DNA from: Chloracidobacterium sp.
GTDB taxonomy: Bacteria > Acidobacteriota > Blastocatellia > Pyrinomonadales > Pyrinomonadaceae
DNA length: 64,000 nt
Reading direction: 5' to 3'
Assembly: GCA_016720705.1 (NCBI GenBank)
Contig: JADKKB010000007.1
Span: 1,426,001 to 1,490,000 of the forward strand
Shown here: piece by piece, positions 33,739-43,130 of the stretch
Position numbering within the stretch: position 1 is the stretch's first letter
Layout of the letters: each line of letters begins with the position of its first letter
Notes under the pieces: generated by a model
The model's input: the letters and a program-made list of their open reading frames with translations, nothing else
What the model was told of the DNA's origin: nothing
The model's database searches: none
Program-made: the position numbers and the translations under genes

Positions 33739-34540
33739 TTTGGTTTGGCAATTCGTTAGCCCGCTTGAGCCTTATGACCATGAAAATAAGCGACCCGGCC
33801 GCAACCAGCAGACTTATTATCTGCGAAGTCGAAAAGCCCGTTAAGGTCGTCAATCCCCAAAGATCGCCGCGCGGATCGTCGCGGATGAATTCGATCGAAA
33901 ATCGAAAGATCGAGTAAATTATGCCGTAGGCGATAAGGACCTGGCCGTCAAATTTTTTCTTGCGGTGAAGGTAGAACAGCAGGCCGAAAACGGCCAGCAT
34001 TGTAAATGATTCGATCAACTGGGTCGGGTGCAGATAGAGGTCCTCGTTGCTCGGGCCGTACATCGGGACGCCGGTGTATTCGTGGCCTTTGTCGGTAAAA
34101 TGGACACCCCAGAACCAGTCGGTCGGCTTTCCCCAGCAGCAGCCGGCGGCAAAGCAGCCTTGACGGCCGAATGCCTGACCGAGAGCAAGGCCCGGCACAA
34201 GAGCATCGGCGACCTTCCAAAACGACAATTTGTAAAAACGTATCAGAATGACGAGCGTGAAAAACCCGCCCAAAAGCCCGCCGTAATAGACTCCGCCCGA
34301 ACGTAGAAAATCGAGCGTAAAAACGTGTACGTCCGGCTCGACAAAGTACATCAGCAATTTGGAGCCGACAAGTCCGCCGACCAAAACCCAAAGGCCAAGG
34401 TCGTAAATGCGCTCGCGCGGCAAACCATCGCGGGCGGCAAGTCGTGACGCTACAAAAAGAGCCAGCAACATACCGACCGCCAAAAAGATGCCGTAGGTCG
34501 TTACCGGAAATGTGCCGATGCGAAAAAGTTCAGGATACAT
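33725..34540 (-). CDS. lgt: Prolipoprotein diacylglyceryl transferase Lgt
   Basis: 271 aa integral membrane enzyme. First step of lipoprotein maturation: attaches diacylglycerol to the lipobox Cys. The signature GRQGCFAAGCCWGKPTDW and the later HPTQLIESF, with FRFSIEFIRDD, are visible. About seven transmembrane helices. It shares the strand with lspA, the next enzyme of the pathway, separated only by a decayed small gene. Confidence 0.96.
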   Translation of the reverse strand: MYPELFRIGTFPVTTYGIFLAVGMLLALFVASRLAARDGLPRERIYDLGLWVLVGGLVGSKLLMYFVEPDVHVFTLDFLRSGGVYYGGLLGGFFTLVILIRFYKLSFWKVADALVPGLALGQAFGRQGCFAAGCCWGKPTDWFWGVHFTDKGHEYTGVPMYGPSNEDLYLHPTQLIESFTMLAVFGLLFYLHRKKKFDGQVLIAYGIIYSIFRFSIEFIRDDPRGDLWGLTTLTGFSTSQIISLLVAAGSLIFMVIRLKRANELPNQIASE

Positions 34541-34586
34541 CTCTTAAAATTCGAAAGTCGAAATTCAAAATTCGATAGCTTTGCGA

Positions 34587-34849
34587 CTATAAACTCGACT
34601 TGATAGTTGCAGAGAATCGGGTCAACATATTACAAATAGATTCAAGATCAACTCTTAGACTATCAGTTTCGGCATAATCGAGATCTTTTGCCAATCTTAA
34701 ATAATACCTGCATTCTTCGAGTGAACCCTTAGCAATTTTAAAGAATCGCAATTTGCCCCTCTTTCCTTCCTTACCAAATCCCTCGGCAAAATTGGCCGGT
34801 ATCGAGATCACTGCCAGATATCCAAATCGTCAAATGTCCGGTTGGGCAA
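34587..34849 (-). pseudogene. Four-helix-bundle (23S rRNA IVS-type) gene with internal deletion
   Basis: The family normally has about 120 residues starting with a phrase like FxDLxVWQ and containing SIPANIAEG. Here the minus strand encodes LPNRTFDDLDIWQ from 34849, which hits a TGA, and right at that point another frame continues with AVISIPANFAEGFGKEGKRGK to a normal C-terminus (SICNMLTRFSATIKSSL). The stretch of roughly 30 residues between the two is missing and the frame is shifted. A GTG at 34811 could start a 74-aa remnant. It lies inside the lspA-lgt operon. Confidence 0.7.
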
Positions 34850-34851
34850 TG

Positions 34852-35385
34852 TTAACTCGACACCTCAGAATTTTGACTGTCGATTTTTGAATTTTGACGA
34901 TCTCGCTTGACGAAGAACATATCGATCAGCAAAAGCCCCGCACCGACGCAGATGGCGGCGTCGGCGACGTTGAATGTCGGATAATGCCACGCACCGAATT
35001 GAACATCAATAAAATCAACGACGAAACCTAGCCTTATACGATCGGTCACATTACCGACAATGCCGGCGAGCAAAAGTGCCAGAGGGCCAAGAATTCGGTC
35101 ATCACTTCGCGGCGTTCGCCAAAAAAAGTAGAGCACTAGAGCCGCGGCGACAAACGCAACTACCGACAGGCCCCATCGGCCCGTGTCGCCGTGATCATCC
35201 AGCATCGAAAAGGCGACACCCGGATTTTCCGCGTAAGCAAAGTTTATGAAGCCCGAGATTAGCGGCCTATCACCTTCGAAACGCAAAATGCGAGTCGCCC
35301 AGGCCTTGGAGGACTGGTCGATCAAGAATACGCCGCCCGCGATGACGAGATAGCCAAACTTCCAGAATATGTCTTTCTTATTCAC
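34852..35385 (-). CDS. lspA: Lipoprotein signal peptidase LspA
   Basis: 177 aa, four transmembrane helices. Aspartic membrane protease that removes the signal peptide after Lgt action. Catalytic segments GNVTDRIRLGFVVDFIDV and FNVADAAICVG contain both Asp residues; NPGVAFSM is another family block. It follows the hypothetical gene by 3 nt. The last residues (SKIDSQNSEVSS) are encoded by AT-rich repeated-looking sequence and may be a recent extension. Confidence 0.95.
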   Translation of the reverse strand: MNKKDIFWKFGYLVIAGGVFLIDQSSKAWATRILRFEGDRPLISGFINFAYAENPGVAFSMLDDHGDTGRWGLSVVAFVAAALVLYFFWRTPRSDDRILGPLALLLAGIVGNVTDRIRLGFVVDFIDVQFGAWHYPTFNVADAAICVGAGLLLIDMFFVKRDRQNSKIDSQNSEVSS

Positions 35386-35388
35386 TAG

Positions 35389-35823
35389 TTACTCAGTATA
35401 AGGGAAAATCGCCTTAGGTGCTTTGTACCGCCGCCACCAGTCCGCGTAACAGACGTCGGTACAACCGATCGCAAATGTTACGACCTTCCACTTCCCGGCC
35501 GTTTTTTTCAACACTGCAAAGAAATTATTGTCGAACATATCTGCATCCTTTGCTTCCTGATATTTGGTACCCCTGTAGTTCGGTTGGCCGCCTTCCGGAG
35601 TTTGCGGATCGCCGCCGATGAACGCCCAGTTGCCCGATACGTTGAAATGTTGGGCGGCAAATACGATTTTTTGTTTGAGATCGCGCTCGACCGGCACGCG
35701 AAGTGCGGCGAGTATGGCCTTGCGTTCGGGTGAACCCGTTTCCGGGGTGTAAACCGACTGAGCCAAAGATGCTCCCGCTACGAGTAACACGAAAATCAAT
35801 GAAAATTGAAGTTTAGTAAACAT
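35389..35823 (-). CDS. Small secreted protein, unknown
   Basis: 144 aa from the ATG at 35823 (the longer frame to 35886 runs into ileS). Signal peptide 1-22 (cleavage after ASLAQ). Mature part is rich in aromatic residues and has two Cys in GCTDVCYADWW. Starts inside the ileS 3' end (about 9 nt upstream of, or overlapping, its stop codon region), so it is coupled to ileS and lspA. Unnamed family; likely exported to the periplasm. Confidence 0.75.
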   Translation of the reverse strand: MFTKLQFSLIFVLLVAGASLAQSVYTPETGSPERKAILAALRVPVERDLKQKIVFAAQHFNVSGNWAFIGGDPQTPEGGQPNYRGTKYQEAKDADMFDNNFFAVLKKTAGKWKVVTFAIGCTDVCYADWWRRYKAPKAIFPYTE

Positions 35824-35831
35824 ATCAACTC

Positions 35832-38690
35832 CTATACGCCCATCGCCGCAACTATTTCCGGCAAAGCATCGGAGCAGCGTTCGCATACTGTTGGAAACTC
35901 CGAAACTTCCCCAACGCGGGTCGAGTAGTTCCAGCAGCGTTCACATTTTTCGCCATCGGCCGCAACGATCTCAACCGCGAAAGCATCGCCCTCGTGCACT
36001 TCGACCTGCGAAACAATAAGGATGTATCGCAATTGATCGTAATAATTGAGCAAAAATCTCGCAGTTCCGCCATCGACGGTCAAGATCACCTTGGCTTCTA
36101 GCGGCGAGCCGATACGCTTTTCATTTCGGGCGGCCTCAAGTGCCTTCATCACATCGTCGCGGATTGCAAAGATGCGTTCCCAGTTTGCCATCAATTTTGC
36201 ATTGTCAACGTCGGCGAGGGCTGGAAATTCGCCTATATGGACCGAACCAACCTCGCGGGCGGGTAGATTTTCCCACGCCTCGTCCGAGGTGAACGCCAGG
36301 ATCGGCGCAAGCAAACGGCAAAGCGTATCAGTGATCTGATAAAGAGCCGTTTGAGCCGAACGCCGTCCGACTGATCGCGGCGCAAGGATGTACAAACGAT
36401 CCTTGATTATGTCGAAATAGCGAGCCGACAGCGTAACGGTACAAAAATTATAAAGAGCGTTATACGCCGCCTGAAAATCATATTCAGCATAGGCGGTAAG
36501 CACCTTGGCAGTGACTTCGTCCAGTCCGGCAAGTGCCCATCGGTCGATCTCGAGTATTTCGGAGGACGCGACCGAGTCAGTCGCCGGATCAAAATCTATA
36601 AGGTTGCCGAGTGCGTACCTCAGCGTGTTGCGGATCTTACGATATGCATCGACCACGCGCGAAAGTATCTCGTCCGAGCAGCGGACATCTTCCGTGTAAT
36701 CGACTGCGGCCGCCCACAGACGCAGGATCTCGGCACCGGATTTGTCTATGATCTCCTGCGGAGCGGTGACATTGCCGATCGACTTCGACTGCTTTTTCCC
36801 GTCACCATCGACGACCCAGCCGTGCGTGATGATCTGCTTGTACGGAGCCTTATCGTGAGCCGCTATGCCGCAGCTTAGAGACGAATTAAACCAGCCGCGG
36901 TACTGATCGCCACCCTCGAGATAGACGTCAGCCGGAAATCGAAGTGTGTCACCGCGAGTTTCGAGAACCGCGACGCAGCTTGAACCCGAATCGAACCAGA
37001 CGTCGAGAATGTCGGTTTCCTTTCTGAAATCCGAACCTTCGCACTTGGTGCACTTGTAGTTAGCAGGCAGCAGTTCGCTCTCGGGACGGGCGTACCAAGC
37101 ATCGGCCGTTTCGAGCGCAAAAATATCCGCGACGTGATCGATCACTCTTGGGTCGGCGACCGCCTCCTCACAACCGGTACAGTAAAATACCGGGATCGGA
37201 ACGCCCCACGAACGCTGACGTGAGACGCACCAGTCGGGCCGTCCCTTGAACATATTCGACATACGGCCCTCGCCCCACGCCGGATGCCATTTGACCTTTT
37301 CGATCTCGTCGAGCGCTCGCTGCCTGAGGCTGCTGTCGCCGACCGTCTCGTCCATCGAGACAAACCATTGCGGCGTCGCTCGGAATATCACCGCGTTTTT
37401 GCAACGCCAGCAATGAGGATATCGGTGGTCGTATCGTTCGACGTTTAGCAAGGCTCCGCTGTCGCGCAAAAATTCGACAATCTTGGGATTCGCCTCAAAT
37501 ACACTAAGTCCGGCAAAATGCTCGACCTCAGCCGTAAATTTGCCGGCCGCATCGACCGGAGCATAGACGTCGAGCCCGTATCGCTTGCCGACCGCAAAAT
37601 CGTCTGCACCGTGGCCCGGAGCAGTATGGACACAGCCTGTGCCCGACTTGCCTGATGCTTTGCTCTCGTGTCGTGCGTCAAGTTCAACTTCGGCGTCGGC
37701 TTCGCCCAGCGTGACGTGATCGGCATTCATTATCAGCGAAGTACGGTCGAGCCACGCGTGCTTCGCTTCGAGGCGGTCGAGTTTGGAGCCTTTGAAACGG
37801 GCGACATCTTTATATTCTGTAAATCCGCAGGTCTCGGCAAATGCGGCGGCGAGTTCAGACGCGACGATATAGACGTCAACTCCGACCTCGATAGCCGAAT
37901 AGTCATAATCGGGATGTACCGTGATGCCGAGATTTGCCGGCAACGTCCACGGTGTCGTTGTCCATATAACGACCGAAACATTCTTGCCAGACAACGCATT
38001 GTCGATCAACGCCGGATCGGATCGCAAAGGAAACTTAACATAAACCGACGGCGACGAATGCTGTCGATACTCGACCTCGGCTTCGGCAAGTGCGGTCTGA
38101 TCGTGGATGCACCAATATACGGGCCGCAGGCCTTTATAGACATAACCACGCTCTAGAAACCGGCCGAACAGACGAGCCGTCGATGATTCGTACTCAGCGG
38201 ACATTGTCAGATACGGCGTCTTCCATTCACCTAGAATGCCCAGACGCTGAAAATCGCGAGTCTGTCCGGTCATTGCCGTCGAGGCGTGTTCACGACAGAT
38301 CCGGCGAAAGCTCGATACCGGTATGTCAGCCTTATTCTTGCTCTTTTCCGCCAATTTCTTTTCGACAAGCGTCTCGATCGGCAGCCCGTGGCAGTCATAG
38401 CCCGGCACGTACGGCGCATCAAAACCCATCATCGAACGTGATTTCACGACGAAATCTTTCAGGATCTTGTTGAGAGCCGTTCCGATATGGATGTCTGCGT
38501 TAGCATACGGCGGGCCGTCGTGGAGGATAAATTTCTCCCGTCCCTTTCGCGACTCAGCGATCGAGCCGTAGAGGTCCATTTCGGTCCACTTTTTAAGGCG
38601 GGCGGGCTCGCTTTGGCCAAGATTCGCCTTTTGCGAAAAGTCAGTCTTTGGCAGATTAACGGTCTTTTTGAGATCTAAAGCTTCGGTCAT
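35832..38690 (-). CDS. ileS: Isoleucyl-tRNA synthetase
   Basis: 952 aa, bacterial-type IleRS. Class I signature as HIGT in DIHIGTALNKILKDFV, editing domain in the middle (VIWTTTPWTLPANLGI), KQSKSIGN as the KMSKS loop, tRNA-binding helical domain, and a C-terminal zinc finger CERCWNYSTRVGEVSEFPTVCERC. Charges tRNA-Ile. It heads the series ileS, small secreted protein, lspA, lgt, rluD, resembling the common ileS-lspA linkage. No T-box leader was seen upstream. Confidence 0.97.
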   Translation of the reverse strand: MTEALDLKKTVNLPKTDFSQKANLGQSEPARLKKWTEMDLYGSIAESRKGREKFILHDGPPYANADIHIGTALNKILKDFVVKSRSMMGFDAPYVPGYDCHGLPIETLVEKKLAEKSKNKADIPVSSFRRICREHASTAMTGQTRDFQRLGILGEWKTPYLTMSAEYESSTARLFGRFLERGYVYKGLRPVYWCIHDQTALAEAEVEYRQHSSPSVYVKFPLRSDPALIDNALSGKNVSVVIWTTTPWTLPANLGITVHPDYDYSAIEVGVDVYIVASELAAAFAETCGFTEYKDVARFKGSKLDRLEAKHAWLDRTSLIMNADHVTLGEADAEVELDARHESKASGKSGTGCVHTAPGHGADDFAVGKRYGLDVYAPVDAAGKFTAEVEHFAGLSVFEANPKIVEFLRDSGALLNVERYDHRYPHCWRCKNAVIFRATPQWFVSMDETVGDSSLRQRALDEIEKVKWHPAWGEGRMSNMFKGRPDWCVSRQRSWGVPIPVFYCTGCEEAVADPRVIDHVADIFALETADAWYARPESELLPANYKCTKCEGSDFRKETDILDVWFDSGSSCVAVLETRGDTLRFPADVYLEGGDQYRGWFNSSLSCGIAAHDKAPYKQIITHGWVVDGDGKKQSKSIGNVTAPQEIIDKSGAEILRLWAAAVDYTEDVRCSDEILSRVVDAYRKIRNTLRYALGNLIDFDPATDSVASSEILEIDRWALAGLDEVTAKVLTAYAEYDFQAAYNALYNFCTVTLSARYFDIIKDRLYILAPRSVGRRSAQTALYQITDTLCRLLAPILAFTSDEAWENLPAREVGSVHIGEFPALADVDNAKLMANWERIFAIRDDVMKALEAARNEKRIGSPLEAKVILTVDGGTARFLLNYYDQLRYILIVSQVEVHEGDAFAVEIVAADGEKCERCWNYSTRVGEVSEFPTVCERCSDALPEIVAAMGV

Positions 38691-38797
38691 ATGTCAGTGA
38701 TCGGCTTTTGGCAGACTTAAAAGCTGCTGACGCCGTAAAAACTCTTATTTTATCATTTTCGCGGGCGTAACCGTATTTTGCGGATCGTAATTGAACA

Positions 38798-38827
38798 AGT
38801 CCCAAGCCTTTTTCGCGGCTTGGGACT
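38798..38827 (-). terminator. Hairpin between clpS and ileS
   Basis: Perfect 11-bp stem AGTCCCAAGCC (38798-38808) and its complement (38817-38827) with an 8-nt loop. No T-run on the minus strand after it, so either a weak or Rho-assisted terminator for clpS, or a processing hairpin ahead of ileS. Confidence 0.45.
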
Positions 38828-38959
38828 CAATCGATCAAAATCTAAGGCTTCGGCCCGGCTCTCTACGGCGCAAATTTCCTGACGGCAATAATACAAATTG
38901 TTGTTTGAGAGCCCATAAACAAGGGAGATACTAGCATACCGTCTGAACTTTCGAGAAGA

Positions 38960-39277
38960 CTATTCTTCTTCGACCGTACACAGAAATGGGTATTCGCGGG
39001 CTTTCGCCAGATTTATCGCCTTTTCGGCTTTCATATTAGCGATCTCGTAAGGGTAAATTCCGGCAAGACCGATGCCGTCGTTGTGAACCTTGAGCATAAT
39101 GCTGATCGATTCGGCCTCGTCACGCATAAAGACGTACTGCAGCACAAAGACGACAAAATCCATTGTCGTGAAATCGTCGTTGTGCAGGAGTACCTTGTAG
39201 AGCTTAGGCTTTTCGAGCTTAACGTCGGCCTCGGTCAACACCTCGCCGCCGCCATCAATGTCCGGAAAATCAGGCAT
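38960..39277 (-). CDS. clpS: Clp adaptor ClpS
   Basis: 105 aa. Core KLYKVLLHNDDFTTMDFVVFVLQYVF carries the NDD/M residues that bind N-degron side chains; the C-terminal half ends in the family's AKAREYPFLCTVEEE. Delivers proteins with N-terminal Leu, Phe, Tyr or Trp to ClpAP. Usually next to clpA; here the two are about 20 kb apart and on different strands. Transcribed alone. Confidence 0.95.
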   Translation of the reverse strand: MPDFPDIDGGGEVLTEADVKLEKPKLYKVLLHNDDFTTMDFVVFVLQYVFMRDEAESISIMLKVHNDGIGLAGIYPYEIANMKAEKAINLAKAREYPFLCTVEEE

Positions 39278-39457
39278 AGATAAAATCTACCATAATCGAG
39301 TATGTTCGCGGTTGGATGGAACAAAGAAGATCGGAAGTTTATTGCTGAACTTTGCTACATATAAGCACAGGTAACAACCACAACCCCTATTCTTATCGGG
39401 GTCGATCGGCACCATTCAGCGACTAAAACTTCTACGGCAAACTTTTCTTGGCTACTT

Positions 39458-42400
39458 CTAAACCCTCGCCGTTACAGTCGCCTTTCGTTCAAGTTTACCC
39501 CAACCGACTACAGCACCGCGGATGGCCGTCCAGACCGATTTGACCATCACCCAGTACATCACCTGGCGGTAACCACAACGCTGTATGACGAGCCATCCAA
39601 GCAGTTTTTTCTCTTCGCCTTTTTCCATCAGGAACGCGGCGAATGCTCCAAACCAGTCAACGGCCAGAAACAGAGCGTAATAGAAAATGACCTGATTCAG
39701 ATTAGTCGGCGTCGTAGAATATTCCTGTTGGTGCTCGAGGTAGCCGATAAGTGCTCCGATGAGCGACCAGATAAACATCAGATCCATCAGCGGTGATATC
39801 AGCGGGAAGAGAACCTGAAATATCCAGACGTTGGGCATCGCCACAAAGCCGAGCGTGCCATATCGCGGATTGAGCAATGCATTTTTGTGCTTCCACATAC
39901 ACTGCAGTGTTCCGTACGACCAACGAAATCGTTGTTTTGCGAGATTTCTGAGACTGTCGGGTGCCTCAGTAAGGCCCACCGCATCTTCCTCATAACCTAT
40001 CGTATAGCCTAGTTTTCGTACCTGGATCGTGAGGTCCTGATCTTCGGCAAGCGTGTCGGACGAAAAACCGCCCGTCTCTTCAAGAACTGTCCGCCGCCAC
40101 GCCCCGACCGAACCCGGAACGACCGTGATGCAATTAAGCGACGCAAAAGCGCGGCGGTCAAAATTTTGTGACGTAACGTACTCCAACGCCTGCCACTTGG
40201 TGACGATATTGATGCGGTTGCCCACCTTGGCATTGCCGGCGACAGCACCGATGCGTTCGTCCGCAAAACGATGAGCCAGAGCCGCGATCGTTCCGGTCGC
40301 GAACATCGTGTCGGCGTCGAGACCGATGATCACGTCACCCTTAGCTAGTCGCCAGCCGAAATTCAAGGCCTCAGCCTTGCCTCCGTTTTCCTTTCGATGG
40401 ACCGAGACTTTGGGGTTGTCGCCAAATGTCTTTTTCGACAGCTCAAATGTATCGTCCGTCGAACCGTCATCCACCACAATGATCTCAAAATTAGGATAGT
40501 CAGATGCGAGCAGACTCTCGACCGTACGGACGATGACCTTTCCCTCATTAAATGCCGGAACAATGACCGAGACCGGCGGTTGAAACTGCTCGCCAAAATG
40601 CGTCAGTTCGCGCCGCCGCGAGCGGACATATTGTGCAAAAGCGAGAATACCGATGACCACCATTCGCCCGAGTCCCAGGATAATGCCAAGTAAAAACAGC
40701 CAACGCATCAGCCAGCCGGCGACCGAAACGCCGTAAAATACGTATCCATCGGCCTTTGTATAAAATGATTTGTCTTGCGGAACGGGCGGCATTGCCTGAT
40801 CGGGAGTCATATTGGCAAGTTCGGCGACGGTCGTGAATTCGTATCCGCGGCTGCGAAGCGCGTCTATGAGCTTTGGCAACGCCTCGACCGTGGCGGAACG
40901 GTCGCCGCCGCTATCGTGCATCAGCACAATGTTGCCGCGTTCTTCGGGTGTGGTGATGGCAACCTGCCTTAGGACCTCGTCGACCATCTGATCGGCGGTG
41001 TGCGGCGTGCCGTCGTCGTTATTGAGTTTCCAATCATCCGGGTCGAGGTGCAAGCCGATCGAAATGTAACCGAGGTTTTGTGCCTGCGTGGTCGGTTCAA
41101 CCTCGTCGGGCGTTCTCGGTTCGGCATCGCCGAAATATGGTGCACGAAAAAGGCGTGTCGAGTGTCCGGTAAGCGATTCGATCAGGCGCTGAGTGGCGTT
41201 GAGTTCGAGGTCGGTGACGGCCCTCGGCACTTCGCCTAGATTCGGATGCGTGAATGAGTGATTTCCGATCGTCTGGCCCTCAGCCACGATCCGCTTAACG
41301 ATATCAGGATTTGTCTGTCCATTTTCGCCGAGAATAAAGAAGGTCGCTTTTACATTTTCCTGTTTTAGAATATCGAGTATCTTCGGCGTCCACACAGGAT
41401 CCGGGCCATCGTCGAAGGTCAGAGCGATCTTACCCGGTTTATCGCCGGTTCGCTGGATAACGTACGAAGAAGGTATCTGCCGATAGATCTGATCGGTGAT
41501 CATCCCGTCGGCCGCAACTGTCAGATCGCGCGTTCCGTCCTGCGGTTCTGCGGTAACCTGCAGTATCTCGCCGGTGCCCTGAAAATCGACGTCGTAGCCA
41601 TACTTGATCGTTTTAAGGTCTTCGGCCGAAGCGTGTCGCTCACCGGAGCCGAACACCTTCCACAGCGATGGATCTTCGCTCCCGAGACGCCAGAGTGCAA
41701 AGCCGGCTACCTTGTATGGCTGAGCACTTCGCAACTCGTTATAGGCTGTCGCCGCGTCCAGAAACCAGATGGTATGTTCCTTGCCATCGTCTTCGGAGTA
41801 CGAAAAATATGGGTTTTTCGAAGTCGGATCAAATTTTATCTCGGTCGGCGAATCGAGAGATTCCTTCGCGGCCAGTAGCGACTGCTGGAAAGAAATATCC
41901 TCGCCCTCCTTCTCGTTCTTGGTCCAGTTGTATCCGTAGTTGCCAAAGCAGATGATCGTTTGCGCTGGCGAGAGCTCAGCCATACGCTTCTTTAAGATCG
42001 ATTCAAACCAGTCCTGCCCGGCGATCGGCCCAGCACCGCCTGTCGACCAATGCTGATCGTAGGCCATCAACATCAAATAGTCTGTGACGCCGGCGTATGC
42101 CTTGTAGTCCCAGTCGGGATTGTCGAACGGGACAGCCTGAGCGAGGATCAACCCCCGAGTCTGAAACTCAGCCCGAAGCTCGCGCATAAATGTAAAAAGT
42201 TCGGACTGCGATGCCTCCGGTACTTCCTCAATATCGATCGTGAGGCCGCCGAACTTGTATTTTTCAATACTTTGCAAAAGTGCAGCTATTAACTTTTGCC
42301 GCTGAGCGTCGGTGGTGATCGACCTTTGCAAAATTTCCGAATTCCACTGCTCATTCTTATAGTTTTGCAGTAACGGCAGGATGGGCATCTCGGGCTTTGT

Positions 42401-42964
42401 CCGCTGGATAAAATCAATAGCCTCGTCCTTTATGTCCAGTACGAGCGGATCGCTCTCATCGCCCGAGAGTCTTATCCATTCCGGCACGAGCCAGTCGAGG
42501 TTGTTAATATTAGTTCTCAACGAAGCCATACTGGAATCGTCCCAGTTTACATAGAAGCCGACCGCCAACGGATTCCCGTCGTTAGTCGCGCGGACGATCG
42601 CGGCCGAAGTTTCCGAACGGATTAGCTTAGCGGCTCCCGCCCGTTGGGCTCGTGCATCTTCACGGCGTTTCTTTTCTAATCGAGCCTTATCGCCGACCTG
42701 TTTCGCGATCGTCTCGGCCTTTGTAAGTGCGGGTCTTTCCGGTGGATGAAAATTTATGTCCGATTGCTGAGGTAGGACTGCGACGGGTTTTAGGTGTATC
42801 TGAGGCAGAAAGGGATTGACCAACACGCTGATCACGAACACCGACAGAAGAACTGTTATAACAATCGCACCAAAAATACTCAGATAGTTAACGAATTGGC
42901 GGCGCCTGCCTCGTTTGTCGGAGAACACCGGTTTACCAGGATCCACAATTTTTTCGATTTTCAT
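39458..42964 (-). CDS. GH18 / polysaccharide deacetylase / GT2 fusion
   Basis: 1168 aa from the ATG at 42964. TM helix at 24-49, then a GH18 (YaaH-like) domain about 120-470 with GGLTIDIEEV near 240; a CE4 deacetylase about 500-720 with LTFDDGPDP near 514 and NHSFTHPN; a TM pair; a family 2 glycosyltransferase from about 795 with VIVPAFNEG, VVDDGSTDD, GLDADTMF near 880, EDQDL and QRFRW near 1008; then several C-terminal TM helices. This combines polymerising, deacetylating and hydrolysing activities that are separate proteins in pgaABC-type systems. Likely makes a deacetylated N-acetylglucosamine-type polymer. Divergent from the sigma-54 activator. Confidence 0.9.
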   Translation of the reverse strand: MKIEKIVDPGKPVFSDKRGRRRQFVNYLSIFGAIVITVLLSVFVISVLVNPFLPQIHLKPVAVLPQQSDINFHPPERPALTKAETIAKQVGDKARLEKKRREDARAQRAGAAKLIRSETSAAIVRATNDGNPLAVGFYVNWDDSSMASLRTNINNLDWLVPEWIRLSGDESDPLVLDIKDEAIDFIQRTKPEMPILPLLQNYKNEQWNSEILQRSITTDAQRQKLIAALLQSIEKYKFGGLTIDIEEVPEASQSELFTFMRELRAEFQTRGLILAQAVPFDNPDWDYKAYAGVTDYLMLMAYDQHWSTGGAGPIAGQDWFESILKKRMAELSPAQTIICFGNYGYNWTKNEKEGEDISFQQSLLAAKESLDSPTEIKFDPTSKNPYFSYSEDDGKEHTIWFLDAATAYNELRSAQPYKVAGFALWRLGSEDPSLWKVFGSGERHASAEDLKTIKYGYDVDFQGTGEILQVTAEPQDGTRDLTVAADGMITDQIYRQIPSSYVIQRTGDKPGKIALTFDDGPDPVWTPKILDILKQENVKATFFILGENGQTNPDIVKRIVAEGQTIGNHSFTHPNLGEVPRAVTDLELNATQRLIESLTGHSTRLFRAPYFGDAEPRTPDEVEPTTQAQNLGYISIGLHLDPDDWKLNNDDGTPHTADQMVDEVLRQVAITTPEERGNIVLMHDSGGDRSATVEALPKLIDALRSRGYEFTTVAELANMTPDQAMPPVPQDKSFYTKADGYVFYGVSVAGWLMRWLFLLGIILGLGRMVVIGILAFAQYVRSRRRELTHFGEQFQPPVSVIVPAFNEGKVIVRTVESLLASDYPNFEIIVVDDGSTDDTFELSKKTFGDNPKVSVHRKENGGKAEALNFGWRLAKGDVIIGLDADTMFATGTIAALAHRFADERIGAVAGNAKVGNRINIVTKWQALEYVTSQNFDRRAFASLNCITVVPGSVGAWRRTVLEETGGFSSDTLAEDQDLTIQVRKLGYTIGYEEDAVGLTEAPDSLRNLAKQRFRWSYGTLQCMWKHKNALLNPRYGTLGFVAMPNVWIFQVLFPLISPLMDLMFIWSLIGALIGYLEHQQEYSTTPTNLNQVIFYYALFLAVDWFGAFAAFLMEKGEEKKLLGWLVIQRCGYRQVMYWVMVKSVWTAIRGAVVGWGKLERKATVTARV

Positions 42965-43130
42965 AGTGTGGACGCTCAGGCCATTCCTCGACACAACACA
43001 GACATACGCAAATTCTATACGCTTTGTTTGCTGCAATAAATAAAAATATGGACGTTTGCTCGATCTTCTGTTAGATTTCAGTTGCGCTGTTTACTAAGTA
43101 TTCAATTAAATAGTTTTGTTGGGCTGATTA

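Noticed and set aside
38691..38959. Possible T-box or other leader upstream of ileS
   Set aside because: The conserved T-box sequence and specifier stem were not found; only one simple hairpin is present.
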